Shown here: positions 1 through 6,228 of the stretch, one piece after another | How positions within the stretch are numbered: the first letter of the stretch is position 1 | Layout of the letters: the number at the start of each line of letters is the position of its first letter | Origin: DATAXV01 sp036272915 | Lineage (GTDB): Bacteria > Chloroflexota > Dormibacteria > Dormibacterales > Dormibacteraceae | Assembly: GCA_036272915.1 (NCBI GenBank) | Contig: DATAXV010000068.1 | Span: 1-13,311, forward strand | Reading direction: 5' to 3' | DNA: 13,311 nucleotides | Made by a program: the position numbers and the translations under genes | Notes under the pieces: model-generated | What the model was told of the DNA's origin: nothing | What the model saw: the letters and a program-made list of their open reading frames with translations, nothing else | The model's database searches: none

Positions 1-1363
1 CCAGCGCCAGCTCGCCGACCTGCGGGTGCTCCGCTCGACCTGGGAGGGAGAGCCCTACCTGGCGGCGGGCGCTCCCTGGTACTCGACCGTCTTCGGCCGG
101 GACAGCCTGATCACCGCTCTCCAGGTGCTGGAGCTGGACCCCAGCGTGGCCCGCGGCTCGCTGCGCCTGCTCGCCTCCCGCCAGGGCCGCATCAGGGACC
201 TGAGGCGGGAGGAGGAGCCGGGCAAGATCCTCCACGAGATGCGCCAGAGCGCGCTCTGCAACAGCGGCGATCTGGTCTTCGGCCGGTACTACGGGTCGGT
301 CGACTCCACGCCCCTCTTCCTGATGACGCTGGGCGCGTACGTGCGCCGGACCGGGGACACCTCGCTCTGGCGCGAGCTGCGGCCCAATGCCGAGGCGGCG
401 CTGGAGTGGATCGAGCGCACCGGAGACCACGACGGTGACGGCTACCTCGACTACGACGCCGACGGCGGCGGTCTGATTCAGCAGGCCTGGAAGGACTCGG
501 GCGACTCCATGGTCAACGTCGACGGGTCGCTGGCGGAGCCGCCGATCGCCCCCGTCGAGGTCCAGGGCTACGCCTGGCGGGCGCGCCTGGAGATGGCCGG
601 GCTCCTCTCGCTCGACGGCGACGAGGCCGAGGCGGGACGGCTGCGGCGCGAGGCCGAGAACCTCCGCCGGCGCCTGCTCCGCGACTACTGGCTCGGTGTC
701 GACCGCGGGTTCGCCGTCGCCCGGCAGCGAGCGGGGCGGCCGGTGGAGACGGTGACGTCCAACCCCGGCCACCTGCTCTGGGTCGGCGCGCTCCCGCCCG
801 GCCTGGCCCGGGCCACGGCCAAGCGGCTGCTCCGCGAGGACATGTTCTCCGGCTGGGGGATCAGGACCTACGCCACGGGCCAGGCCCGCTACGACGCCGG
901 CAGCTACCAGCTCGGGTCGGTCTGGCCCCACGACACCATGCTCGCCCTGACCGGCATGGCCGCCTACGGCATGCGCCGCGACTTCGCCATGGGCCTCCAG
1001 GGCCTGGTCGGCGTCGCCGAGGCGGACGGCGAGCACCGCCTGCCCGAGCTCTTCTCGGGCACCGCCGCCGGCCGTCCGGAGCCGTACCAGGACGCGTGCA
1101 CGCCCCAGGCCTGGGCCGCCGGCAGCGTCGTCCACGGCCTGTGCGGGGGCGTCGCCGGCCTGCGCGTCGACGGGCTCCGCCGTGCCGTCCGGGTCGCCGC
1201 CTGGCTGCCCTCCTGGATGGGCGGGCGCCTGAGCCTGACCGGCGTGCGCGTCGACCGCCGGTCGGGGCCGCTCGACCTGGAGCTGTCAGGCAGCGGCGCC
1301 GGCACCGAGGTCAGGGTGCTGCGCTGCCCCGCCGACGTCCGGCTGGAGATCGCCCGCCCCTGA
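1..1363 (+). CDS. Glycogen debranching enzyme-type glucosidase (amylo-alpha-1,6-glucosidase family), 3' part
   Basis: The reading frame is open from the first complete codon at position 2, so the start lies upstream; about 453 C-terminal residues are present, and family members are often near 700. The visible part is the (alpha/alpha)6 catalytic barrel of the GDE_C type. Motifs seen are WYSTVFGRDSLIT near nt 80-115, QQAWKDSGDS near nt 479-508, a GSVWPHDT segment near nt 916-939, and LPELFSG followed by ACTPQAWAAGS near nt 1040-1128. These are typical of prokaryotic amylo-alpha-1,6-glucosidase-like proteins, which act on alpha-glucans such as glycogen branches. The N-terminal bis domain expected in this family would lie outside the window. 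The gene ends 12 bp before a convergent gene. Exact substrate specificity cannot be read from sequence; a related alpha-glucoside hydrolase is possible. Confidence 0.85.
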   Translation, partial: QRQLADLRVLRSTWEGEPYLAAGAPWYSTVFGRDSLITALQVLELDPSVARGSLRLLASRQGRIRDLRREEEPGKILHEMRQSALCNSGDLVFGRYYGSVDSTPLFLMTLGAYVRRTGDTSLWRELRPNAEAALEWIERTGDHDGDGYLDYDADGGGLIQQAWKDSGDSMVNVDGSLAEPPIAPVEVQGYAWRARLEMAGLLSLDGDEAEAGRLRREAENLRRRLLRDYWLGVDRGFAVARQRAGRPVETVTSNPGHLLWVGALPPGLARATAKRLLREDMFSGWGIRTYATGQARYDAGSYQLGSVWPHDTMLALTGMAAYGMRRDFAMGLQGLVGVAEADGEHRLPELFSGTAAGRPEPYQDACTPQAWAAGSVVHGLCGGVAGLRVDGLRRAVRVAAWLPSWMGGRLSLTGVRVDRRSGPLDLELSGSGAGTEVRVLRCPADVRLEIARP

Positions 1364-1375
1364 CCCTGGGAACCG

Positions 1376-1777
1376 TCACTCGGTGGTTTCGGCTCCCGCG
1401 TCCTGCTTCTTGGTGCGCCGCTTGGCCGCCGGCTTGGCCTCGCTCTTGGTCGTGGTCGACTTGGCCCTCGTCGCCCGTTTCGGCGCGGGCTCGCCCGCCT
1501 TCTGCCTCGCCGACAGCTCCTCGACCTGCCGGGAGAGCTGGTCGATGCGGCGGGTCAGGGCGTCGACGTCGGCCTGGGCGGCACGGCGCTCGATCTGGGC
1601 CTGCACCGCTCCGACGCCCTTCTCAAAGGCGTCGCGGCCCTGGCGGAGCTGGTCGGCGAGGGGCGGCGGAAGCCGGCGCTGGGCCTCGTCCCAGATCACG
1701 CTGAAGGGACTGTCCGGACCCGAGGGGATGTCCCGCTCCTGCTCATCGGATGACGCACGCTTGTGGTTGGGGGCCAC
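1376..1777 (-). CDS. Phasin-like / PHA granule-associated protein with lysine- and alanine-rich tail
   Basis: A 133-residue hydrophilic protein. Residues about 25-65 form an amphipathic helix region (SPFSVIWDEAQRRLPPPL, then ADQLRQGRDAFEKGV). Residues 70-92 are a heptad-like coiled coil (VDALTRRIDQLSRQVEEL), and residues 98-125 are a K/R/A/T-rich tail resembling histone H1-like tails of PhaF-type phasins. The helix-coil-basic tail layout and the divergent PhaR-type gene suggest a PHA granule coat protein that may also bind DNA; this is inference, as no PHA synthase is in view. I chose the GTG at 1777 because GGAGGA sits about 8 nt upstream of it. An in-frame ATG at 1792 has no ribosome site and would add five residues. 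A sigma70-like promoter lies upstream at 1813-1841. Confidence 0.75.
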   Translation of the reverse strand: MAPNHKRASSDEQERDIPSGPDSPFSVIWDEAQRRLPPPLADQLRQGRDAFEKGVGAVQAQIERRAAQADVDALTRRIDQLSRQVEELSARQKAGEPAPKRATRAKSTTTKSEAKPAAKRRTKKQDAGAETTE

Positions 1778-1812
1778 GGCTAGATCCTCCATGTGAATTC
1801 GTCGATCGCCAC

Positions 1813-1841
1813 AGCATAACGCACTGCGTTATGATTGTCAC
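1813..1841 (-). promoter_or_regulatory. Promoter of the phasin-like gene
   Basis: On the minus strand GTGACA (1841-1836, 5/6 to TTGACA) and TATGCT (1818-1813, 4/6 to TATAAT) are separated by exactly 17 bp. A start near 1806 would give a leader of about 29 nt carrying GGAGGA before the GTG at 1777. The -35/-10 spacer is largely occupied by the 19-bp palindrome at 1815-1833, which also runs into the -10, so a bound repressor would block this promoter. Confidence 0.5.
1815..1833. promoter_or_regulatory. 19-bp perfect palindrome, probable PhaR operator
   Basis: CATAACGCACTGCGTTATG has perfect 9-bp arms around a single central C. It lies in the divergent spacer, overlapping the -35/-10 spacer and -10 of the minus-strand promoter and the first four bases of the plus-strand -10 (TATGAT, 1830-1835). 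PhaR proteins are known to autoregulate and repress phasin genes through TGC/GCA-containing dyads, and the centre here is GCACTGC. Binding by the adjacent PhaR-type protein is an inference from position and symmetry. Confidence 0.6.
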
Positions 1842-2339
1842 ATGGACGGGCAGCGCAAGCACGTCATCAAGAAGTACGCCAACCGCAAGCTCTACGACAC
1901 CAGGACCAGCCGCTACGTGACCCTGGAGGGCATCTCCGAGCTGCTGCGCTTGGGCGAGGAGATCCAGGTCGTCGAGCGCGAGACCGGACGGGACCTCACG
2001 CCCCTGATCCTCTCTCAGATCGTGGCCAGCGAGGAGAAGCGTGGCTCCGAGAACGGCGAGCCGCCGGTCCAGGAGCGCGGCCAGGCCCTGCTCGGCTACG
2101 TCCGCCGCACGCTCAGCGCGCCGGCGGCCCTGGTCACCGGCGAGGTCGAGCGCCGGCGGGGCGACCTGGAGGAGCTGGTCGAGCTCGCGGTGGAGCGTGC
2201 GCTGAAGCGGCTGAGCATCCCCAGCCGGAGGGATCTGGAACAACTCTCGCGCCGCCTCGACGCGCTGGAGCGGTCTCTGGAGGCCGCCAAGGCCAGGCCC
2301 GCGCGCCGGGCCGGGACCTCCTCGCGCCGAACTCGCTGA
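1842..2339 (+). CDS. phaR: PhaR-type PHA synthesis regulator with phasin-like C-terminal coil
   Basis: A 165-residue protein. Residues about 5-65 match the PHB/PHA accumulation regulator DNA-binding domain, with the characteristic VIKKYANRKLYDT block, the RYVTLEGISELLRLGEE block and DLTPLILSQIV. PhaR proteins sense PHA granules and repress phasin and PHA genes. The second half (79-150) is not the usual PhaR C-terminal domain. It reads like a phasin helix region (ERGQALLGYVRRTL, then ELVELAVERALKRLSIPSRR) ending in a coil, DLEQLSRRLDALERSLEAAK, similar to the coil of the divergent gene, followed by a basic tail. The protein could therefore bind both DNA and granules. The ATG at 1842 coincides with the predicted transcription start. 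I use the symbol for the family; the regulatory target is inferred. Confidence 0.8.
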   Translation: MDGQRKHVIKKYANRKLYDTRTSRYVTLEGISELLRLGEEIQVVERETGRDLTPLILSQIVASEEKRGSENGEPPVQERGQALLGYVRRTLSAPAALVTGEVERRRGDLEELVELAVERALKRLSIPSRRDLEQLSRRLDALERSLEAAKARPARRAGTSSRRTR

Positions 2340-2376
2340 CCTCACCCCGTACAGGCCCACGCCGACCTCGGACGGC

Positions 2377-2400
2377 TGCTATCGTACTGCCCCGGTAGTA
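2377..2400 (+). promoter_or_regulatory. Possible extended -10 promoter and dyad before the glutamate dehydrogenase gene
   Basis: TGCTATCGT at 2377-2385 is an extended -10 (TG-N-TATCGT) with no convincing -35; the start would be near 2392. An imperfect inverted repeat, TACTGCC (2385-2391) and GGTAGTA (2394-2400), with one mismatch and a 2-bp centre, covers the predicted start and could be an operator. The evidence is the sequence pattern only. Confidence 0.3.
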
Positions 2401-2430
2401 GGCTCCAGGTGAGTGTAGAGGTTGTGCGAA

Positions 2431-3690
2431 TTGGCGATCGAGGTTGAGACCAGGTCCGCGTTCGAGGTCGCGCAGAAGCGATTCGACGATGCCGCCGAGC
2501 TGGTCGGGCTCGACGATGGCGCCCGCCGCATGCTGCGCCAGGTCAAGCGCGAGCTGACAGTCCACTTCCCGGTCCGTCACGACGACGGGTCGGTCGGCCT
2601 CTACACCGGCTTCCGCGTCCATCACAACATCAGCCGGGGCCCGGCCAAGGGCGGGCTCCGCTACACCCCGGGCCTCACCATCGACAGCGTCCGGGCCCTG
2701 GCCATGCTCATGACCTGGAAGTGCGCCGTGGTCGGCATCCCCTACGGCGGGGCCAAGGGCGGGGTCGCCGTCGACCCCCGCAAGCTCACCATCACCGAGC
2801 TGGAGCATCTGACCCGGCGATACGCGACCGAGATCCGCCTCCTCACCGGCCCCGAGAAGGACATCCCCGCCCCGGACCTGGGGACCGACTCGCGGGTGAT
2901 GGCCTGGTTCATGGACACCGTCTCCATGCACGAGGGCCACTCGGTGACGGCCTCGGTCACGGGTAAGCCGGTCGACGTCGGCGGCTCCGAGGGCAGGGCC
3001 GACGCCGCCGGACGCGGCGTGACCTACCTCACCCTGGAGGCGCTCAAGTACCTGCACGTGGAGGAGGAGACGCCGAGCGTCGCCATCCAGGGCTACGGCC
3101 AGGTCGGCCGCTCGGCGGCCCGGCTGCTCCGCGACGCCGGCCTGCGCGTGGTCGCCGTCTCCGACTCCAAGGGCGCCGTCTACAACGAGAAGGGCCTCGA
3201 CCTCGACGCGCTGGGCGAGCACCGGCGCTTCCGCGGCCACGTCTCCAAGTTCAAGAAGGGCGACGACATCAGCAACGTCGAGCTTCTCGAGCTGCCGGTG
3301 ACGGTGCTGGTGCCGGCGGCCCTGGAGGATCAGATCACCGAGGGCAACGCCGAGCGCGTGCGCGCCCGGCTGATCACGGAGGCGGCGAACATGGCCGTCA
3401 CCCCCGGCGCCGACCGGATCCTCTATGACCGCGACATCATGGTCCTGCCCGACATCCTGGCCAACGCCGGTGGGGTGATCGTGTCCTACTTCGAGTGGGT
3501 GCAGGACCTCCAGGCCTTCTTCTGGGAGGGGGAGGAGGTCAACACGAAGCTTCACCACATCATCACCCGTGCGTTCTATGAGGTGCTGCACGCTAGCGTC
3601 AACCGGCGCATCGACGTGCGCAGCGCCGCCTACGCACTGGCCGTGGAGCGGGTGGCGAACGCCACCCTGGTGAGGGGCATCTACCCCTGA
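2431..3690 (+). CDS. gdhA: Glutamate dehydrogenase
   Basis: A 419-residue hexameric-type glutamate dehydrogenase (Glu/Leu/Phe/Val dehydrogenase family), which interconverts glutamate with 2-oxoglutarate and ammonia in the cytoplasm. The glutamate-site lysines fall at K73 (GPAKGGLRY), K97 (MTWKCAVVGIPYGG) and K109 (GGAKGG), and the catalytic aspartate at D149 (PAPDLGTD). Their mutual spacing equals that of K89, K113, K125 and D165 in the clostridial enzyme. The dinucleotide site is GYGQVGRSAA at 221-230; cofactor preference is not clear from sequence. The TTG at 2431 was chosen because AGAGG lies 9 nt upstream. An in-frame TTG at 2422 directly abuts that site and is less likely; a stop at 2416-2418 prevents any earlier start. 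The gene has its own promoter candidate and is followed by GC-rich hairpins. It would handle ammonia, including that freed by amino-sugar deamination downstream. Confidence 0.95.
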   Translation: MAIEVETRSAFEVAQKRFDDAAELVGLDDGARRMLRQVKRELTVHFPVRHDDGSVGLYTGFRVHHNISRGPAKGGLRYTPGLTIDSVRALAMLMTWKCAVVGIPYGGAKGGVAVDPRKLTITELEHLTRRYATEIRLLTGPEKDIPAPDLGTDSRVMAWFMDTVSMHEGHSVTASVTGKPVDVGGSEGRADAAGRGVTYLTLEALKYLHVEEETPSVAIQGYGQVGRSAARLLRDAGLRVVAVSDSKGAVYNEKGLDLDALGEHRRFRGHVSKFKKGDDISNVELLELPVTVLVPAALEDQITEGNAERVRARLITEAANMAVTPGADRILYDRDIMVLPDILANAGGVIVSYFEWVQDLQAFFWEGEEVNTKLHHIITRAFYEVLHASVNRRIDVRSAAYALAVERVANATLVRGIYP

Positions 3691-3961
3691 TTCGAGCCGC
3701 CCTCCGGCGCTGACCGACGCGGTCGCCGGTCGGCCGGTCGGCTGATGCCCGCGGGGTCCTCTCAGCGCGACGCTGTGAGAGATGCACGAGGTCGTACCGC
3801 CGTCGCTCGGCAGCATGCGCCGAGGCGGCTCACCGCCATTGGCGATGGCGCACGAGACCGCGTGATTTCCACCAGGTGCTATTTCCCGAAATACCGAATG
3901 GCATCTCCGGCGTTGAATAGATGAAGGTATTGCTTGAAAAAGTCAAGGAGATTGAGTCCGG
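3691..3961. other. Intergenic spacer with several GC hairpins and an AT-richer 3' half
   Basis: No convincing gene is seen. GACCG/CGGTC (3712-3724), CTCTCA/TGAGAG (3759-3781), CTCGGC/GCCGAG (3806-3824) and GGCGG/CCGCC (3824-3837) are short inverted repeats. The first one or two may end glutamate dehydrogenase transcription, although none has a T-run. From about 3862 the base composition shifts to markedly more A/T. This part holds the dyad at 3880-3893 and leads into the small gene at 3962. Confidence 0.5.
3880..3893. promoter_or_regulatory. Perfect inverted repeat upstream of the small gene
   Basis: TATTTC-CC-GAAATA has 6-bp perfect arms. It lies in the AT-richer stretch 69 bp before the small gene and is a plausible operator or promoter-associated element. 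I could not place clear -35 and -10 boxes around it. Confidence 0.3.
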
Positions 3962-4195
3962 ATGGACTGGCACAGTGATTACACGACCGCGCAGGAGCGC
4001 TACGAGCGGCTCATCGCCGACGTGGCCGCCGCCCGCGCCACGAGGCGCCGCCGCCCGCAGCAGCGAACGACGCTCGGTGGACGCCTCGCCAACAACTTCG
4101 GCGATGCTCTGATCCAGCTTGGGGAGCGGATCCGCTCCGACCAGGAGACGATCGAGACGACCGAGGAAGACGACGAGGCCGAGCGGGTCGCCTGA
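3962..4195 (+). CDS. Small hypothetical protein, 77 residues
   Basis: I do not recognise this family. The product has an N-terminal helix-prone stretch (TTAQERYERLIADVAAARA, 8-26), an arginine-rich linker (27-35), a second amphipathic helix (GGRLANNFGDALIQLGERI, 39-57) and a strongly acidic tail (EEDDEAE near 68-74). It has no signal peptide, membrane segment or cysteine. Support for a real gene: AAGGAG (3945-3950) lies 11 nt before the ATG, the frame runs cleanly to TGA, and a strong GC hairpin follows the stop by 7 bp. It is one of the few genes here with a Shine-Dalgarno site. Its function is unknown; the charge layout would suit a small DNA- or protein-binding factor, but that is a guess. 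Confidence 0.65.
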   Translation: MDWHSDYTTAQERYERLIADVAAARATRRRRPQQRTTLGGRLANNFGDALIQLGERIRSDQETIETTEEDDEAERVA

Positions 4196-4202
4196 GCGGA
4201 GC

Positions 4203-4223
4203 GGGGCGGGTTGAGCCCGCCCC
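4203..4223 (+). terminator. Strong GC hairpin after the small gene
   Basis: GGGGCGGG (4203-4210) and CCCGCCCC (4216-4223) form a perfect 8-bp stem with the loop TTGAG. It starts 7 bp after the small gene's stop. There is no T-run, as is common in high-GC bacteria. It separates the small gene from the namZ cluster. Confidence 0.6.
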
Positions 4224-4251
4224 ATCCGCGCGCCGGCCGGCCGCCTCCGCC

Positions 4252-4257
4252 TATCCT
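4252..4257 (+). promoter_or_regulatory. -10 element of the namZ-murQ-nagZ cluster, near-leaderless
   Basis: TATCCT (4/6 to TATAAT) puts +1 at about 4264, between the in-frame GTG at 4263 and ATG at 4266. No Shine-Dalgarno sequence is present; the nearest purine run is the terminator hairpin. No clear -35 is seen. Confidence 0.4.
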
Positions 4258-4265
4258 CGTCGGTG

Positions 4266-5285
4266 ATGGGGGAGACGGTTCTGACCGGAATGGAGGTGGC
4301 CCTGGGGCGGCCTCCCTTCGGATCCGCCCGTATCGGTCTCGTCACGCACCGCGCCGCGGTGACGCTGGCCGGGACCCCGGGGCGGGTGGAGCTGCAGCGA
4401 GCGGGGGTGAACCTGGTCCGCCTCTTCTCGCCGGAGCATGGCCTGGAATCGGCGGCGCTGGACGGCGTGGCCGTCGGCGACGCCACGGATCCCCTGACCG
4501 GGCTGCGGGTGACGAGCCTCTACGGCGATCATCGCAAGCCCACCCCCGAGGATCTGGATGGCCTCGACGGGCTGGCCGTCGACCTCCAGGATGTGGGGGC
4601 GCGCTGCTACACCTACCAGTCGACGATGATCCTGGCCATGGAGGCGGCGGCCGAGGCCGGGATCCCGGTCTGGATCCTGGACCGGCCCAACCCGGTGGGC
4701 GGGGCCCATGTCGAGGGCATCCTGCGCCGGGACGGCTTCGAGTCCTTCGTCGGCCAGCTGCCGATCCCGATGCGGCACGGCCTCACCTTCGCCGAGATCG
4801 CCGCCTGGGCCAGGCCCGAGGCGCTGGAGCTGCACAAGGTGACCATGCGCGGCTGGCGCCGCGACATGTGGTGGGATCAGACCGGCCGGCCCTGGGCCGT
4901 TCCGTCACCGGCCATCCCCGACGCCGACACCACGCTCGCCTACCTGGGCACGGTGCTGCTCGAGGGCACCGAATGGTCGGAGGGCAGGGGCACGCCCCAT
5001 CCCTTCCGGGTGGTGGCCGGGCCGGAGGACCCGATCGAGTTCTCCTGGGCGGACCGGAACACGTTCCAGCCGGTGGCCGAGGGCATGCTGCTCCTGCAGC
5101 GCCTCTGCCGGCGCGACGGCGTCCTCTGGCGACGGGAGGGTCGCGCCCTCGATCTGCTCTTCGGCGGCGACGACCTGCGCCTGGCGCTGGAGCGGGACCT
5201 GCCCCTGGAGCCGCTCCTGGAGCGGACCGCCGTCGAGGCGGCCGCCTTCCGGGAGTCGACCGCCGCCGAGCACCTCTACGGCTAG
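4266..5285 (+). CDS. namZ: NamZ-type exo-beta-N-acetylmuramidase (DUF1343, GH171)
   Basis: A 339-residue protein with the DUF1343 signature in order: RIGLVTHRAAV (about 22-32), RLFSPEHGL (52-60), SLYGDHRKPTPEDL (84-97), DLQDVGARCYTYQSTM (106-121), ILDRPNPVGG (137-146), VEGILR (149-154) and MRHGLTFAEIA (169-179). The family includes NamZ, which removes MurNAc from the non-reducing end of peptidoglycan fragments. The EHG glutamate and the DxQDxGxRxYTY block are the conserved active-site candidates. The neighbours murQ and nagZ support the assignment. The characterised Bacillus and Bacteroidetes enzymes are exported, but this one has no signal peptide: an in-frame stop at 4212-4214 leaves no room for one upstream of the start. 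It should therefore act on imported muropeptide pieces in the cytoplasm. Start: ATG 4266; GTG 4263 would add one residue. Confidence 0.88.
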   Translation: MGETVLTGMEVALGRPPFGSARIGLVTHRAAVTLAGTPGRVELQRAGVNLVRLFSPEHGLESAALDGVAVGDATDPLTGLRVTSLYGDHRKPTPEDLDGLDGLAVDLQDVGARCYTYQSTMILAMEAAAEAGIPVWILDRPNPVGGAHVEGILRRDGFESFVGQLPIPMRHGLTFAEIAAWARPEALELHKVTMRGWRRDMWWDQTGRPWAVPSPAIPDADTTLAYLGTVLLEGTEWSEGRGTPHPFRVVAGPEDPIEFSWADRNTFQPVAEGMLLLQRLCRRDGVLWRREGRALDLLFGGDDLRLALERDLPLEPLLERTAVEAAAFRESTAAEHLYG

Positions 5286-5316
5286 CGGCGGCACGCGCTT
5301 CCGGCGCAGTCTCGGT

Positions 5317-5322
5317 TACGGT
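5317..5322 (+). promoter_or_regulatory. Possible -10 hexamer immediately before murQ
   Basis: TACGGT (TAnnnT type) places +1 at about 5329, three nucleotides before the murQ ATG. No Shine-Dalgarno site is present in the 46-bp gap after namZ. It may be an internal promoter, or murQ may be read through from namZ. Confidence 0.25.
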
Positions 5323-5331
5323 GACAGAACC

Positions 5332-6228
5332 ATGACCGCGGTCCCGCGCAAGGCCACCACCGAGGCCCTCCCTCCCGGCGCCGACCAGCTGCAGGGAGCC
5401 TCCACCGCCGAGCTCCTCGCCGCGCTGAGCGACGCCGACCAGGGCGTGCCGGGCGTGGTCGCGACCCAGCTGCCCCAGATCGGGCGGGTGGTCGACGAGA
5501 CCGTCGCGCGACTGCGCCGAGGCGGCCGCGTGCGCTACTTCGGGGCCGGCACCTCAGGTCGCCTGGCCACGCTTGACGCGGCCGAGATCCCGCCCACCTT
5601 CGGCGTCTCCCCTGGCCTCGTCGAGGCCCACCTGGCCGGCGGTCGCGACGCCGTCGCCGGCGCCATCGAGGGGGCCGAGGACTCGGTCGACGCGGGGCGG
5701 CGTGAAGCGCTGGCCGCGGTCGACGAGGCGGACGTCGCCATCGGGGTCGCCGCCAGCGGCGAGACCCCCTACGTGCGGTCGGCGATGGCCGCCGCCCGCG
5801 AGCGGGGCTGCTACACCGCCTGCATCGTCTGCGCCAGCGGCTCCAGCCTGGCCGCCGAGGTCGACCAGCCGATCGAGCTGCCGGTCGGCCCCGAGGTCCT
5901 GGCCGGCTCGACCCGGCTCAAGGCCGGCACCGCCCAGAAGCTGGCGCTGAACATGATCTCGACCGCGGTGTTCTGGCGCCTCGGCCACGTCTACCTGAGT
6001 CGGATGGTGGACGTCCGCGTGACCAACAGCAAGCTCCGCCGGCGAGCCATTGAGATGGTCGCCGATCTCGCCGGCTGCGACCGCGAGCGGGCGGAGGAGG
6101 TCTTCGACCAGGCCGGCACCGCCAAGCTGGCCGTGCTCATGCTCCGCACCGGGCTCGAGCTCGAGGCGGCCGAGGCGAGGCTGGCGGAGACGGGTGGCGA
6201 CCTGGGCCGGGCGCTCGGCGATGATTGA
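5332..6228 (+). CDS. murQ: N-acetylmuramic acid 6-phosphate etherase MurQ
   Basis: A 298-residue SIS-fold lyase, which cleaves the D-lactyl ether of MurNAc-6-phosphate to give GlcNAc-6-phosphate and lactate. The family signatures are complete: RYFGAGTSGRLATLDAAE (68-85), EGAEDS (113-118), the SIS phosphosugar loop around AASGETPYV (140-148), AGSTRLKAGTAQKLALNMIS (191-210) and VTNSKLRRRA. Glu85 and Glu116 correspond to the catalytic pair Glu83 and Glu114 of the E. coli enzyme. The C-terminal helical segment (about 240-298) is present, so the length is normal. It lies 46 bp after namZ and its last 8 bp overlap nagZ, indicating an operon. Because the window shows no PTS, its substrate must be made by a kinase; the sugar kinase at 11421 is the obvious candidate. 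Confidence 0.96.
   Translation: MTAVPRKATTEALPPGADQLQGASTAELLAALSDADQGVPGVVATQLPQIGRVVDETVARLRRGGRVRYFGAGTSGRLATLDAAEIPPTFGVSPGLVEAHLAGGRDAVAGAIEGAEDSVDAGRREALAAVDEADVAIGVAASGETPYVRSAMAAARERGCYTACIVCASGSSLAAEVDQPIELPVGPEVLAGSTRLKAGTAQKLALNMISTAVFWRLGHVYLSRMVDVRVTNSKLRRRAIEMVADLAGCDRERAEEVFDQAGTAKLAVLMLRTGLELEAAEARLAETGGDLGRALGDD

Larger units (their letters stand above)
1806..1842 (+). promoter_or_regulatory. Promoter of the phaR-type gene, predicted leaderless
   Basis: TATGAT at 1830-1835 is 5/6 to TATAAT and ends so that the expected +1 is 1842, the A of the ATG. TCGCCA at 1806-1811 is a weak -35 (4/6) with an 18-bp spacer. No Shine-Dalgarno sequence precedes the ATG, which fits a leaderless transcript. 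Confidence 0.5.

Noticed and set aside
3712..3750. Tandem CCGGTCGG repeats after glutamate dehydrogenase
   Set aside because: Only two short GC-rich copies, likely composition or part of terminator-like hairpins; not a repeat array.
2134..3816. Long minus-strand open frame (about 560 codons) opposite glutamate dehydrogenase
   Set aside because: It is a GC-rich antisense shadow: it lies over a strongly conserved gene and its translation is low-complexity, rich in G, A, R, H and V with no domain.
4211..5335. Plus-strand frame overlapping namZ in another phase
   Set aside because: The translation is a P/R/G-rich shadow. The overlapping frame carries every DUF1343 motif.
6050..6220. Upstream extension of nagZ into murQ
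   Set aside because: The extra segment is arginine- and proline-rich and unlike any GH3 N-terminus; MIERDVRWLVGQ at 6221 is the natural start.
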